Assembly: GCA_040753875.1 (NCBI GenBank)
Contig: JBFMDV010000002.1
Coordinates: 55,552 to 119,551 of the forward strand
DNA from: Candidatus Zixiibacteriota bacterium
Lineage (GTDB): Bacteria; Zixibacteria; MSB-5A5; GN15; FEB-12
Length of the DNA: 64,000 bases
Reading direction: 5' to 3'
In this document: piece after piece, positions 25,394-33,874 of the stretch
How the letters are laid out: every line of letters begins with the position of its first letter
Numbering within the stretch: the first letter of the stretch is position 1
The notes under the pieces: model-generated
The model's database searches: none
Seen by the model: only the letters and a program-made list of their open reading frames with translations
Told to the model about the DNA's origin: nothing
Made by a program: the position numbers and the translations under genes

Positions 25394-25780
25394 TTGGCCC
25401 GTATCGCTGGAGTTGATCTCCCCAAGGACAAGCGTATCGAGGTAGGTCTGACCTATATCTTCGGGATCGGTCACCGGACTGCCCAGGAGATTCTGCAAAA
25501 GACGGGTGTGAATCCCGATGTGCGCGTCGCCAAGCTTTCGGACGACGATGTCACTAAACTTCGCCGGGTCATCGAAAACGACTACTCGGTGGAGGGGGCT
25601 CTGCGCGGCGAGATAAACATGAATATCAAACGGCTTATCGATATCGGCAGCTATCGCGGCCTGCGGCATCGCCGGGGACTTCCAGTCCGCGGCCAGCGCA
25701 CGAAGACCAACGCGCGTACGCGCAAGGGCCCGCGCAAATCCGTAGGCGGCCTGAAAAAGAAGCCGGCCGGCAAAGTCTAA
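25394..25780 (+). CDS. rpsM: 30S ribosomal protein S13
   Basis: S13 forms the head bridges with L5 and contacts the P-site tRNA through its tail. It has 128 residues. The TTG at 25394 gives [20 protein letters not shown] with GAGGTG before it. The [20 protein letters not shown] block and the basic tail are as expected. It opens the alpha-operon segment. Confidence 0.97.
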   Translation: MARIAGVDLPKDKRIEVGLTYIFGIGHRTAQEILQKTGVNPDVRVAKLSDDDVTKLRRVIENDYSVEGALRGEINMNIKRLIDIGSYRGLRHRRGLPVRGQRTKTNARTRKGPRKSVGGLKKKPAGKV

Positions 25781-25806
25781 GAATCGATTACGTATAGAGG
25801 TTACTT

Positions 25807-26199
25807 GTGGCGGAACCAAAAAAGAAACGCATCAAGAAGAAAACGCGGCCAACCGACTCCAACGGAGTTGTCTTCGTCAAGGCGACATTCAACAACACGT
25901 TGGTGACGATCACCGATTCGTCGGGGCGTACCGTCTCGTGGGGCAGTGCCGGCAAAGTCGGGTTCAAAGGATCCAAGAAGTCCACGCCGTTCGCGGCGCA
26001 GATGGCTGCGGCTTCTGCCGCCAAAGAGGCGCTCGATATGGGGGTGCGTCGCGTCGAAGTCTGGGTCAAGGGTCCGGGCGGCGGTCGCGAGGCGGCTATT
26101 CGGTCGCTGTCGGCGGCCGGCCTCGAGGTCACGCTCATCAAGGATGTCACGCCGATTCCACACAACGGGTGCCGTCCCCCCAAGCGTCGCCGCGTGTGA
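25807..26199 (+). CDS. rpsK: 30S ribosomal protein S11
   Basis: S11 is part of the platform that cradles the mRNA. It has 130 residues and a GTG start at 25807, with AGAGG 11 bp upstream. Conserved blocks are [20 protein letters not shown] and [17 protein letters not shown], ending [12 protein letters not shown]. It follows rpsM by 26 bp. Confidence 0.98.
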   Translation: MAEPKKKRIKKKTRPTDSNGVVFVKATFNNTLVTITDSSGRTVSWGSAGKVGFKGSKKSTPFAAQMAAASAAKEALDMGVRRVEVWVKGPGGGREAAIRSLSAAGLEVTLIKDVTPIPHNGCRPPKRRRV

Positions 26200-26233
26200 G
26201 TGAATGTAGTGTTGAGTTGTAATAGGAGAGTCG

Positions 26234-26860
26234 ATGGCTCGTTATCGTGACGCCAATTGTAAGCTGTGCCGTCGGGAAGGCGAGAAGCTCTTTTTGAAGG
26301 GCGCCCGCTGTTTTACCGACAAGTGCGCGATCGAGCGGCGGCAGTATGTCCCCGGGCAGCATGGCCAGACGCTTCGCCGGAAGGTATCGGCGTACGGCCT
26401 GCAGTTAAGGGAGAAACAGAAAATCCGCCGCACCTATGGCGTGCTGGAAACACAGTTTCACAATTACTTTGAGAAGGGTGAAGCCAAAACCGGTATTACC
26501 GGTGAGAATCTGATCCGGTTTCTGGAATGTCGTTTGGACAACCTGGTGTATCGCCTCGGCTTTGCGCCATCGCGCAAGGCGGCCCGCCAACTGGTCCGCC
26601 ATCGCCACATACTGGTCGATGGCCAGACCGTGGACATTCCCTCGTACCAAGTGAAACCTAACCAGCGCATCCGGGTCCGCGACAAATCCAAGGGTCTGGA
26701 TATAGTCCACGCCGCGCTCAAGATGGGACGCGGTGAGGAGATTCCGTGGTTGCGCCTAAATAAAGCAGCGCTCGAAGGTGAGCTCCTGGCGGTTCCGCAA
26801 CGGTCTGAAATTCCGTTGACCGCAAACGAACAGCTGGTCGTCGAGTTGTACTCCAAGTAA
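26234..26860 (+). CDS. rpsD: 30S ribosomal protein S4, zinc-binding form
   Basis: S4 nucleates 30S assembly and in E. coli represses the alpha operon. It has 208 residues. The N-terminal domain has cysteines at 9, 12, 26 and 31 (CKLCRREGEKLFLKGARC), the zinc-type arrangement. The S4 RNA-binding domain with RLDNLVYRLGFAPSRKAARQ is complete. It follows rpsK by 34 bp and has GGAG before the start. Confidence 0.98.
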   Translation: MARYRDANCKLCRREGEKLFLKGARCFTDKCAIERRQYVPGQHGQTLRRKVSAYGLQLREKQKIRRTYGVLETQFHNYFEKGEAKTGITGENLIRFLECRLDNLVYRLGFAPSRKAARQLVRHRHILVDGQTVDIPSYQVKPNQRIRVRDKSKGLDIVHAALKMGRGEEIPWLRLNKAALEGELLAVPQRSEIPLTANEQLVVELYSK

Positions 26861-26888
26861 TGTTGCCGTCTGGGAGGTTAAGACCAAG

Positions 26889-27875
26889 ATGAAATGGAAG
26901 CCATTAACAATGCCCAAGGAGGTCGTGTGCGACCAGTCCTCGGCAACGGAAAACTACTCGCGCTTTACCATCGAGCCGCTTGAACGCGGCTACGGGGTGA
27001 CGCTCGGCAATTGTCTGCGCCGTGTCCTGCTGTCGTCGATTCAGGGCGCCGCGGTCGTGTCGATCCGCGTCAAGAGCGCGTTACACGAATTCGCCACCAT
27101 CCCGGGCGTGTTCGAGGATGTCACCAATATCGTCCTCAACGTCAAAGGGATCATCGTGCGTCAGCACGGCGATGAGATGGTCACGCTTCACCTGAAATCG
27201 AATCAGAAAGGAAAGCTGACCGCCGGCATGTTCGAGGGAACGCCGGATATCGAGATCCTCAATCCCGAGCAGCCGATCTGCGAGCTGACGGACAACGTGG
27301 AATTTGAAATGGAGATCGATATCGACTCCGGCCGCGGCTACAGCATCGCCGACACGAACAAGCGCCCCGATGCCCCGGTTGGGACGATCTTCGTGGACTC
27401 GCTGTTTTCGCCGGTGACCAAGGTCGCCTATCAGGTGGAAAACACCCGTGTCGGTCAGAAGACCGACTATGATCGACTGATCATGGAGATCACCACCAAC
27501 GGCGCCATCACGCCGGAAGACGCACTCAGCTATGCCGCCAAGCTGATCAAAGACCACTTGCAGATGTTCATTCACATGGACGAGCAGGTGATGGTCGAGG
27601 AAGAGCCGCACGAGGACGAGGAAACGCTGCGGATTCGAAACTTGCTCAAGACGCGAGTCGAAGAGCTGGAGTTGTCGGTTCGGTCCTCCAATTGCCTGCG
27701 CGCCGCCAACATCCAGACCCTGGCGGATCTGGTCACCAAGAGCGAAGCCGAGATGCTCAAGTACCGCAATTTCGGCCGCAAATCGCTCAACGAGATCGGC
27801 ACGCTGCTGGAGCAGATGGACCTGTCCTTCGGGATGGACATCTCCCGTTTTCTGGAGCCTGTCAAGAAAGTCTAA
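26889..27875 (+). CDS. rpoA: DNA-directed RNA polymerase subunit alpha
   Basis: The alpha subunit dimerises to begin polymerase assembly and its C-terminal domain contacts UP elements and activators. It has 328 residues. The N-terminal domain has RFTIEPLERGYGVTLGNCLR and the C-terminal domain has LELSVRSSNCLRAANIQTLA with the DNA-contacting arginine and asparagine, then RNFGRKSLNEI. It starts at ATG 26889 behind GGGAGG. rplQ follows 14 bp later. Confidence 0.99.
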   Translation: MKWKPLTMPKEVVCDQSSATENYSRFTIEPLERGYGVTLGNCLRRVLLSSIQGAAVVSIRVKSALHEFATIPGVFEDVTNIVLNVKGIIVRQHGDEMVTLHLKSNQKGKLTAGMFEGTPDIEILNPEQPICELTDNVEFEMEIDIDSGRGYSIADTNKRPDAPVGTIFVDSLFSPVTKVAYQVENTRVGQKTDYDRLIMEITTNGAITPEDALSYAAKLIKDHLQMFIHMDEQVMVEEEPHEDEETLRIRNLLKTRVEELELSVRSSNCLRAANIQTLADLVTKSEAEMLKYRNFGRKSLNEIGTLLEQMDLSFGMDISRFLEPVKKV

Positions 27876-27889
27876 ATTGAGATAGAGAA

Positions 27890-28363
27890 ATGGGACATCA
27901 GGACAAAGTTGCCAAACTGAACCGGACCAGGTCGCATCGTGAGGCCATGCTGGCCAATATGGCGATGTCGCTCTTTCAGCACCGCGTCATCCGCACTACC
28001 GATGCCAGGGCCAAAGCCCTGCGCCCTCTGGTTGACCGGTTGATCGTGACCGCGAAGAAAAACACGCTCGCCTCAAAACGAGAGGTGGGTCGAACCGTTC
28101 ACGTCAAAGAGGTTTTCACAAAGCTCTACGGCGAGATCGTGCCGCAATTCGCAGAGCGGAATTCGGGCTTCACCCGCGTCATCAAGCTGGGGGTCCGTCG
28201 CGGCGACGGCGCCCCGATGTCTGTTGTCGAGTTGCTGACCGCAGCTCCGGTTGAAACGGAAGAAGCAAAAGGCAAGAAGGCAAAAAAGGGCGAGAAGGGG
28301 AGCGCCAAAGCCGCGAAGCCGTCAAAAGCGACCACCAGGAAAACGAAGGCATCGGCCAAGTAG
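27890..28363 (+). CDS. rplQ: 50S ribosomal protein L17 with basic tail
   Basis: L17 lies near the tunnel exit. The core (MGHQDKVAKLNRTRSHREAM through FTRVIKLGVRRGDGAPMSVV) is typical. After about residue 122 comes a tail of about 35 residues rich in Lys, Ala and Ser (KKAKKGEKGSAKAAKPSK), giving 157 residues. A similar Lys/Ala tail is present on L22 in this window. It is the last gene of the large ribosomal block and is followed by an intrinsic terminator. Confidence 0.97.
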   Translation: MGHQDKVAKLNRTRSHREAMLANMAMSLFQHRVIRTTDARAKALRPLVDRLIVTAKKNTLASKREVGRTVHVKEVFTKLYGEIVPQFAERNSGFTRVIKLGVRRGDGAPMSVVELLTAAPVETEEAKGKKAKKGEKGSAKAAKPSKATTRKTKASAK

Positions 28364-28396
28364 TTTCTGTAAGGCACTCGCAACAAGAATCGTACC

Positions 28397-28422
28397 AAAC
28401 CCGCCGACTGGCGGGTTTTTTT
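28397..28422 (+). terminator. Intrinsic terminator closing the ribosomal/RNA polymerase block
   Basis: The stem CCCGCC / GGCGGG (28400-28405 with 28410-28415) closes the loop GACT and is followed by seven T. AAA on the 5' side can pair with the first T residues. It lies 34 bp after the rplQ stop. Confidence 0.9.
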
Positions 28423-28442
28423 ATTGGCGCTACGCAAATCGC

Positions 28443-28471
28443 TTGTGAAGGTCACGGTTCATCGTTATATA
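28443..28471 (+). promoter_or_regulatory. Candidate housekeeping promoter for the 28587 gene
   Basis: TTGTGA (28443-28448), a 17-bp spacer and TATATA (28466-28471) match the sigma-70 type -35 and -10 boxes well. It lies just after the terminator and gives a leader of about 110 nt to the next gene. It may also serve plsY and gpsA. Confidence 0.5.
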
Positions 28472-28586
28472 AATCTTCGTTAAGTGATTCTTTAATCTGG
28501 TATCATGAACCGCTTGCATCAAAGCGTCGAAGCTGCATTCGCCACAAGTTCGTACCAAGTATAAACCTTCAACTCACAGGGGAGCC

Positions 28587-29051
28587 ATGGAACAGGTTCA
28601 AAAGAAGGGAATGTCCAAAGGATGTCTGGTGGCGCTCATCGTCGCCGGCGTTCTGCTGCTGCTCATCATAATCGCAGCAATCACCTGCTACGTCAAACGC
28701 GACGATCTGGCGAAATTCGGCGCCACAACTGTCATCTCAGCCTTCAAGACCGAGCTCCGTCAGCACCCCGTCGAGGGGATCGACACCACCATGTTCTTTT
28801 CACTTACCGATTCGTTTACGCAGCGGCTGCAATTCGAACCGCTCGATTATACCAGATACAGCCAGTTCATGAACACCGTGCAGGCTGTGATGGCCGACAA
28901 GAAGCTTGATTCGGCGGAAATCGGCGATCTCGAAGACGCTATGTTGGACTATTTCCCCGAGCTCGATACGCTCGGCGGCGGGACTGTTGCACCGGCCGAA
29001 GAACCGGTGCCGGACACCACAGCCGAAAATCAACAGGACACGAGTAAGTAG
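28587..29051 (+). CDS. Hypothetical single-pass membrane protein
   Basis: I do not recognise a family. The protein has 154 residues: a short basic N-terminus, one hydrophobic segment at about residues 13-35 (LVALIVAGVLLLLIIIAAIT), then a mostly helical soluble part and an acidic, proline- and threonine-rich tail (PAEEPVPDTTAENQQDTSK). The likely topology is cytoplasmic N-terminus with the soluble domain outside. AGGGGAGCC precedes the ATG. It is the first gene after the ribosomal block and is followed 26 bp later by plsY, so it may be co-transcribed with lipid genes. Confidence 0.8.
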   Translation: MEQVQKKGMSKGCLVALIVAGVLLLLIIIAAITCYVKRDDLAKFGATTVISAFKTELRQHPVEGIDTTMFFSLTDSFTQRLQFEPLDYTRYSQFMNTVQAVMADKKLDSAEIGDLEDAMLDYFPELDTLGGGTVAPAEEPVPDTTAENQQDTSK

Positions 29052-29077
29052 GACAGGCGTGATCTGGTGACTCCTCC

Positions 29078-29734
29078 ATGTCCGGTATAACGTCACTTTG
29101 GCCGATGGTCCTTTCCTATCTGCTTGGCGCCGTGCCTTTTGGCCTGTTGGTGGCGCGCGGGTTCGGTGTCCCGGATATTCGCGCACTGGGTTCACGCAAT
29201 ATTGGCGCTACCAACGTGTGGCGTGTGATCGGGCCCAAGGCGGCCGTGTGGGTGTACGTGCTTGACATTGGCAAAGGGGCTGTGGCGGTGCCGCTTGCGA
29301 GAGTCGTCGACCAGGATCTCATGCCGCGTGAGTTGTTCTTCACCTTATGTGGTTTAGCGGCAGTAATCGGCCACATATTCCCAGTCTACTTAAAGTTCCG
29401 CGGCGGTAAGGGAGTCAACACTGCGTTGGGGGTCATGGTCACACTGCTTCCACTCGAAACCGCGATTTGCCTCATACTCTTCCTTGCAACCGTTGCGCTC
29501 ACGCGTTATATTTCCCTCGGTTCAATGCTGGGGGCAACCGGTTTGGCCGCGGTACTCCTTATCGAGCGATTCGCGCTTCACCGTGAGCTGTCCCTCATCT
29601 ATGTCGGTCTGGGTCTGGTCATGATGGTCATCGTTGTGCTCGCACATCGTTCCAACATTCGCCGCCTGGTGGACGGTACCGAAAACCGTTTTTCGTTCAC
29701 TTCTCCGACCAGGGAGTCCGGCTCACATGGCTGA
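29078..29734 (+). CDS. plsY: Acyl-phosphate:glycerol-3-phosphate acyltransferase PlsY
   Basis: PlsY is an inner-membrane enzyme that makes lysophosphatidic acid from acyl-phosphate and glycerol-3-phosphate, the first step of phospholipid synthesis. It has 218 residues with about five membrane segments. The three family motifs are visible: GSRNIGATNVWRVIG, the HIFPVYLKFRGGKGVNTALG segment and a conserved C-terminal AHRSNIRRLVDGTENR. It overlaps gpsA by 8 bp; gpsA makes its substrate, so the pair is a functional unit. Confidence 0.96.
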   Translation: MSGITSLWPMVLSYLLGAVPFGLLVARGFGVPDIRALGSRNIGATNVWRVIGPKAAVWVYVLDIGKGAVAVPLARVVDQDLMPRELFFTLCGLAAVIGHIFPVYLKFRGGKGVNTALGVMVTLLPLETAICLILFLATVALTRYISLGSMLGATGLAAVLLIERFALHRELSLIYVGLGLVMMVIVVLAHRSNIRRLVDGTENRFSFTSPTRESGSHG

Positions 29735-30734
29735 GCGTGTCGGTATTATCGGCGCCGGTTCATGGGGTATGGCTATGGCGCGCCATCTGGACCGTAAAGG
29801 GTGCCATGTGACTCTTTGGGCGTACGACCCTGTTGAATATCGTACCCTTATCACAACCCGGGGGAATGCGCAACGCCTGCCTGCAATGCGGCTTAATGAT
29901 TCGGTATTGATCTCCGATGATCTGCCTTCGGCTACAGCCGGATGCGATTGGTGGCTGCTGGCAGTCCCCTCGCAGTTTCTTCGGAGTGTGCTGACCCGAC
30001 TGCCGCGAAATCAGCGTCCCCGGATCGGATTGGTGAACCTGGCCAAGGGTATAGAGACCACCACACTAATGCGGATGTCCGAGATGATCCGCAGGGTACT
30101 GGATTGTGGTCCGGAGTCTGTCGCCACCGTGTCAGGTCCGTCGCATGCCGAAGAGGTTATACTGGACATGCCGACTACCATCGTCGCGGCTGGAATTTCC
30201 GAACCGTTTGTCGCCAAGGTGCAAACTCTGTTGAGCGGAAGTACCTTCCGAGCCTACACAAGCACTGACGTGATCGGTGTGGAGCTTGGCGGTTCACTGA
30301 AGAACGTCATTGCACTGGCGGCGGGGATTGTCGACGGTCTCGGTTTTGGCGACAACACCAAAGGCGCTTTGATCACCCGCGGCCTTGCGGAGATCACGCG
30401 ACTGGGGCTGGCGATGGGGGCAAGAGCTGAGACGTTCGCTGGTCTCTCGGGACTCGGTGACCTGGTGGCCACCTGTACCTCACGGCACAGCCGCAACCGC
30501 TCAGTTGGGGAACGGATTGGGAGGGAAGAAACGCTGGCATCCGTTTTGGCTTCCATGACCATGGTAGCCGAGGGTGTGGAAACGACACGCTCCGCGCATG
30601 CACTTTCTCAACGGGAAGGGGTGGAAATGCCGATCACCAATGAGGTCTATCGCGTACTTTTTGATAACAAGCCACCGGCTGAGGCGGTGGCCCATTTGAT
30701 GGGACGAACACTCAAAGCGGAAGTCTGGCAATAG
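29727..30734 (+). CDS. gpsA: Glycerol-3-phosphate dehydrogenase [NAD(P)+]
   Basis: GpsA reduces dihydroxyacetone phosphate to sn-glycerol-3-phosphate for phospholipids. The start is ATG 29727 (MAERVGIIGAGSWGMAMARH), inside the end of plsY, giving 335 residues. The Rossmann motif is GAGSWG at 8-13. The substrate-domain blocks ELGGSLKNVIALAAGIVDGL with the catalytic lysine, and GLSGLGDLVATCTSRHSRNR, are present. It follows plsY and is 11 bp before a MerR-family gene. Confidence 0.97.
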   Translation: MAERVGIIGAGSWGMAMARHLDRKGCHVTLWAYDPVEYRTLITTRGNAQRLPAMRLNDSVLISDDLPSATAGCDWWLLAVPSQFLRSVLTRLPRNQRPRIGLVNLAKGIETTTLMRMSEMIRRVLDCGPESVATVSGPSHAEEVILDMPTTIVAAGISEPFVAKVQTLLSGSTFRAYTSTDVIGVELGGSLKNVIALAAGIVDGLGFGDNTKGALITRGLAEITRLGLAMGARAETFAGLSGLGDLVATCTSRHSRNRSVGERIGREETLASVLASMTMVAEGVETTRSAHALSQREGVEMPITNEVYRVLFDNKPPAEAVAHLMGRTLKAEVWQ

Positions 30735-30745
30735 AGGGCAGTGCT

Positions 30746-31108
30746 ATGAGCGCGATGAAACTGGACGCCGTCACTAATGGCAAGCTCTATTACTCCATCA
30801 GCGAGGTGTCACAAATGACCGGTTTGGAACAGTATGTCCTGCGCTATTGGGAGAAGGAGTTTCCGACGCTTCGTCCCAAGAAGAACCGGGGTGGCAACCG
30901 CTTGTATACGTCCAAGGATATCGAGCTCATCAACCGGATCCACCACCTCCGCACTAAGGAAAAACTGACTATCGCCGGCGCTCGCACCAAGTTGATGCTC
31001 AACCGCGGGTCCGAGGAGAACTCGGAACTCATCTTCAAGGCCAGGATCCGCACACTTGTCGGGAAACTGCGCAAGGACATCGACGAACTCCTGAAATTTT
31101 TCCCTTGA
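30746..31108 (+). CDS. MerR-family transcriptional regulator
   Basis: A 120-residue protein with a MerR-type winged helix-turn-helix at about residues 12-80 (YYSISEVSQMTGLEQYVLRY, then RLYTSKDIELINRIHHLRT). It has only a short C-terminal helix and no cysteine-rich or drug-binding domain, so it is of the small MlrA/HspR-like group; the ligand is unknown. It is probably transcribed with plsY-gpsA. A candidate promoter for the downstream tRNA lies in its last codons. Confidence 0.9.
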   Translation: MSAMKLDAVTNGKLYYSISEVSQMTGLEQYVLRYWEKEFPTLRPKKNRGGNRLYTSKDIELINRIHHLRTKEKLTIAGARTKLMLNRGSEENSELIFKARIRTLVGKLRKDIDELLKFFP

Positions 31109-31132
31109 GACTCGGCCGATTTGGACTACATT
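31105..31132 (+). promoter_or_regulatory. Candidate promoter for tRNA-Pro(GGG)
   Basis: TTGAGA (31105-31110), a 16-bp spacer and TACATT (31127-31132) resemble -35/-10 boxes, about 40 bp before the tRNA. It overlaps the stop of the MerR gene. Confidence 0.4.
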
Positions 31133-31172
31133 CCGGTTGCCGGGTTGTTTCGAGCAGCTCGACAGGCCCTGT

Positions 31173-31249
31173 CGGAGCGTAGCGCAGTTGGTTAGCGCAC
31201 TCGCTTGGGGTGCGAGAGGTCGGCCGTTCGAATCGGCTCGCTCCGACCA
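31173..31249 (+). tRNA. tRNA-Pro (anticodon GGG)
   Basis: The cloverleaf folds by eye: acceptor CGGAGCG with CGCTCCG, anticodon stem CTCGC/GCGAG around TTGGGGT, T-loop TTCGAAT and discriminator A. CCA is encoded at 31247-31249. The anticodon GGG reads CCC and CCU proline codons. Confidence 0.95.
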
Positions 31250-31295
31250 TATCCAGGCATCGTCCCCGGTTCCGGGTCAGGTGTAGAACCTACAG

Positions 31296-31979
31296 ATGCA
31301 ACATGCACAAGCAGAATTCTCAGCGCTCGTCGTGGTCCCGGTCTACAACGCGGAAAAGTACCTGCCGGAACTCATTCGGCGAATCCGCCAGTTTGTCTGT
31401 GACGAAAACCTCTTGCTGATAAACGATGGTTCCACCGACAGCAGTTTCGAACTGATCAAGCAGGCCAATGTCAACTATATCTCTTTCCCGCGCAATCGCG
31501 GCAAGGGAGCGGCACTGATAGCCGGATTCGAATACGCCGTCAAGCACAGCTATCGGTCTGTTCTTACCATTGATGCCGACCTGCAACATGCGCCGGAACG
31601 CCTGCCGGAGTTTTTCGCGCTCGATAACGGTCGACGGGTTATCATCGGCACCCGCAAGATGGACCGGAAGGTCATGCCGTTCGACCGCTGGCTGACCAAT
31701 AACCTGACCTCGTTGATAATATCCGTGTTCTCGACTCAGCGGGTGCGCGACAGCCAGTCGGGCTATCGGCTGATACCATGCGGTCTGTTGAAATTACTAC
31801 CGCTCCGAACGATTAACTATGACCTGGAATCCGAGATGTTGTTCAAAGCCGGGGCCATTGGTTGCCCCGTTGCCGAGGTGAACATCCCCACAATCTACGA
31901 GGGGTCTCACTCGTTCATCAATCCGTTCAAAGATACGCTTCGGTTTGTCCGGCAGATATGGCGGCGGATTTGGTGCTGA
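31296..31979 (+). CDS. Glycosyltransferase family 2 (polyprenol-phosphate sugar synthase type)
   Basis: A 227-residue GT-A enzyme resembling dolichol/undecaprenyl-phosphate mannose or glucose synthases. The nucleotide-sugar region is SALVVVPVYNAEKYLPELIR, followed by LINDGSTDSS. The second aspartate motif is TIDADLQHAPE and the acceptor region has GTRKMDRKVMPFDRW and RDSQSGYRL. It has no C-terminal membrane domain, so it probably works at the inner face of the membrane on a lipid-phosphate acceptor. The exact sugar cannot be read from sequence. It lies between a tRNA and surE. Confidence 0.88.
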   Translation: MQHAQAEFSALVVVPVYNAEKYLPELIRRIRQFVCDENLLLINDGSTDSSFELIKQANVNYISFPRNRGKGAALIAGFEYAVKHSYRSVLTIDADLQHAPERLPEFFALDNGRRVIIGTRKMDRKVMPFDRWLTNNLTSLIISVFSTQRVRDSQSGYRLIPCGLLKLLPLRTINYDLESEMLFKAGAIGCPVAEVNIPTIYEGSHSFINPFKDTLRFVRQIWRRIWC

Positions 31980-32005
31980 GAGCAGGGGAGGAAGAGTCCG
32001 TCATA

Positions 32006-32036
32006 GTCATTGCGAGGCGCTTCGCCGAAGCAATCC
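32006..32036 (+). repeat. Single copy of dispersed repeat GTCATTGCGAGG...GAAGCAATCCC
   Basis: The segment runs from GTCATTGCGAGGCGCTTCGC to GAAGCAATCCC. It matches the arms of the inverted pair at 62201-62299 almost base for base, apart from the middle and end. It is partly palindromic (GGCGCTTCGCC) and lies in the gap before surE. It belongs to a REP-like class of short intergenic repeats. Confidence 0.75.
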
Positions 32037-32112
32037 CTACCTGGTGCGTGCCACACCCGCCGAATCACCCTGCCACTTGCTTTTCGTCCTGGTTCCTTCT
32101 ACACTGGTGCAT

Positions 32113-32871
32113 ATGGCCCGAAAGCTCATCCTGGTCACCAATGATGACGGCTATCGCTCCGATGGCATCAACGCGCTGTTCGATGTTCTTTCGAAGAAGG
32201 TTGATGTCTACATGGTAGCGCCGGATCGCGAGCAATCAGCCAGTTCCCATTCTCTGACGCTTAATCGGCCGCTCCGTATGCACCGGTTGGATAAGCGCCG
32301 CTACGCCACCGACGGCACACCCACGGATTGCGTCATGCTGGGGCTACATCTGCTGTTCAAGCGGCGACGTCCCGACATGATTATCTCCGGCATCAATCAC
32401 GGAGGCAACATGGGGGACGACATCACCTATTCGGGAACGGTGGCGGCTGCTATCGAAGGGGCTATTCTCAAAATACCGTCCATCGCGGTGTCGATGGTGC
32501 AATGGGAGCCGACGATGTCTATGGTGCGTGCTGCGCGGTTCGTGGCGCGCTTCGCGGACCATTATGACGCGCTTCAGCTCGAGGCTTCAAGCTTCATCAA
32601 TATCAATTTGCCGCCCGACAATGGCAGACCATATCGTAAATTCGAATTCACCCGCCAGGGAGTCCGCCTGTACAAGGATGTCGTGATACACAAGACCGAT
32701 CCGCGAGGTCGGTCATACTATTGGATTGGCGGCAGACCCCAGTGGAAAAGCACTACCCAGTCCGATTTTGAGGCGGTCCACCGCGGGGTGGTTTCAGTAA
32801 CTCCAATGAAGATCGACTTCACTGACGCCATAGCCCTTCAACGCCTGCGCGATTTCAAATTGCGACTTTAG
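32113..32871 (+). CDS. surE: 5'/3'-nucleotidase SurE
   Basis: SurE is a metal-dependent phosphatase acting on nucleoside monophosphates. The start at ATG 32113 gives MARKLILVTNDDGYRSDGIN and 252 residues, the family size. A longer open frame reaches upstream only through the repeat region. Metal ligands include D11-D12, the serine of REQSASSHSLTL, and the asparagine in SGINHGGNMGDDITYSGTVA. There is no pcm partner nearby. No strong ribosome binding site precedes the ATG. Confidence 0.95.
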   Translation: MARKLILVTNDDGYRSDGINALFDVLSKKVDVYMVAPDREQSASSHSLTLNRPLRMHRLDKRRYATDGTPTDCVMLGLHLLFKRRRPDMIISGINHGGNMGDDITYSGTVAAAIEGAILKIPSIAVSMVQWEPTMSMVRAARFVARFADHYDALQLEASSFININLPPDNGRPYRKFEFTRQGVRLYKDVVIHKTDPRGRSYYWIGGRPQWKSTTQSDFEAVHRGVVSVTPMKIDFTDAIALQRLRDFKLRL

Positions 32872-32924
32872 TCATGTTGCGACCATAGGAAGGGATGTCA
32901 GGGTCTACGCTACCGACAAAACAG

Positions 32925-32952
32925 TTGACAAACTGTCGCGGCGGTTTATACT
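32925..32952 (+). promoter_or_regulatory. Strong sigma-70-type promoter for tRNA-Pro(CGG)
   Basis: A consensus TTGACA (32925-32930), a 16-bp spacer and TATACT (32947-32952) lie 18 bp before the tRNA, the expected place for a stable RNA promoter. Confidence 0.75.
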
Positions 32953-32970
32953 GATATGCTTTGATACATT

Positions 32971-33043
32971 CGGGGCGTAGCGCAGTTGGTAGCGCGCTTG
33001 GTTCGGGACTAAGAGGTCGCTGGTTCAAATCCAGTCGCCCCGA
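32971..33043 (+). tRNA. tRNA-Pro (anticodon CGG)
   Basis: Acceptor CGGGGCG pairs with CGCCCCG, the anticodon arm is CTTGG-TTCGGGA-CTAAG (one G-T pair), the T-loop is TTCAAAT and the discriminator is A at 33043. CCA is not encoded (ATTTT follows), unlike the Pro-GGG tRNA 1.7 kb upstream. The anticodon CGG reads CCG. Confidence 0.94.
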
Positions 33044-33118
33044 TTTTGTGCCAGGGAGTGGGGCTTCAGGCAGCAAGGCCGACCAGAACACGCAGGTCAT
33101 CGTCACGAGCATTTTTCC

Positions 33119-33592
33119 ATGACTCCCTATCGCAAGCCGGTAATTGCCGTCGTTGGGGCCGGCAAAAGCTCCAAAAAACTGCGGGACGAGGCCGCTGAGA
33201 TTGGCCGCTATGTTGCCGAACATGGCGGGGTCATCGTCTGTGGCGGGCTCGGCGGCGTCATGGAGGGAGCCGCCCGCGGCGCTAAAGAGGCTGGAGGCAC
33301 AACCATTGGCATAATCCCCGGCGAAAACAAATCCACCGCTAACGATTTCATCGATTATGTAATCCCCACCGGTTTCGGCGAGGCGCGCAACATTTTGGTT
33401 ATCCGCTCTGCCGATGCTGTGATCGCGCTCCCCGGGAAATACGGCACGCTCACCGAAATGGCCTTTGCCATGATCTTTGGCAAGCCCTTGGTTTCGGTCG
33501 GCGCCTGGAAGATGGGAGATGAGGTCATCCAGGTGGAATCCCCGACCGAGGCAGCCCGACTGGCGTTGGAGCTGGCGACTAAGAGTCTATGA
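33119..33592 (+). CDS. SLOG/TIGR00725-type Rossmann protein
   Basis: A 157-residue nucleotide-binding fold of the group related to LOG and DprA. The core has VVGAGKSS, then VCGGLGGVMEGAARGAKEAG and IIPGENKS. The diagnostic loop is ALPGKYGTLTEMAFA, where LOG lysine decarboxylase-like enzymes have PGGxGTxxE. It therefore belongs to the TIGR00725 branch and not to LOG proper. The function of this branch is not established; nucleotide or nucleotide-derivative binding is the family expectation. It overlaps acyP by 4 bp. Confidence 0.87.
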   Translation: MTPYRKPVIAVVGAGKSSKKLRDEAAEIGRYVAEHGGVIVCGGLGGVMEGAARGAKEAGGTTIGIIPGENKSTANDFIDYVIPTGFGEARNILVIRSADAVIALPGKYGTLTEMAFAMIFGKPLVSVGAWKMGDEVIQVESPTEAARLALELATKSL

Positions 33593-33867
33593 ACGATGTC
33601 GGTGCCGAGATACGGGTTCGTGGCCAAGTACAGGGAGTGGGCTATCGCCATTTTGTCTGGACCAGGGCCAACGAAATTGGGCTGACCGGCCGGGTGAGGA
33701 ATCTCTCTGATGGTTCCGTTTCCATTATGGCCGAGGGGGACCGAACGCTCATCGAGACGTTGATCCAAGAACTCAAGGTCGGACCATATAGCGCTATTGT
33801 CTCCGATGTCAACGTGCGCTGGACCAAATTCACGGGTAATTTCCATCGATTCGATATAACACGGTGA
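33589..33867 (+). CDS. acyP: Acylphosphatase
   Basis: A small enzyme that hydrolyses acyl-phosphates such as carbamoyl- and acetyl-phosphate; 92 residues is normal. The catalytic arginine is in VQGVGYRHFVWTRA and the catalytic asparagine in GRVRNLSDGSV. It starts within the stop of the upstream SLOG gene (ATGA) and is 7 bp before apt, so the three form a tight operon. The link between the functions is not obvious. Confidence 0.95.
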   Translation: MNDVGAEIRVRGQVQGVGYRHFVWTRANEIGLTGRVRNLSDGSVSIMAEGDRTLIETLIQELKVGPYSAIVSDVNVRWTKFTGNFHRFDITR

Positions 33868-33874
33868 AGGCACC

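Noticed and set aside
33119..33592. LOG-type cytokinin phosphoribohydrolase
   Set aside because: The PGGxGTxxE motif is replaced by PGKYGTLTE, which places the protein in the TIGR00725 branch.
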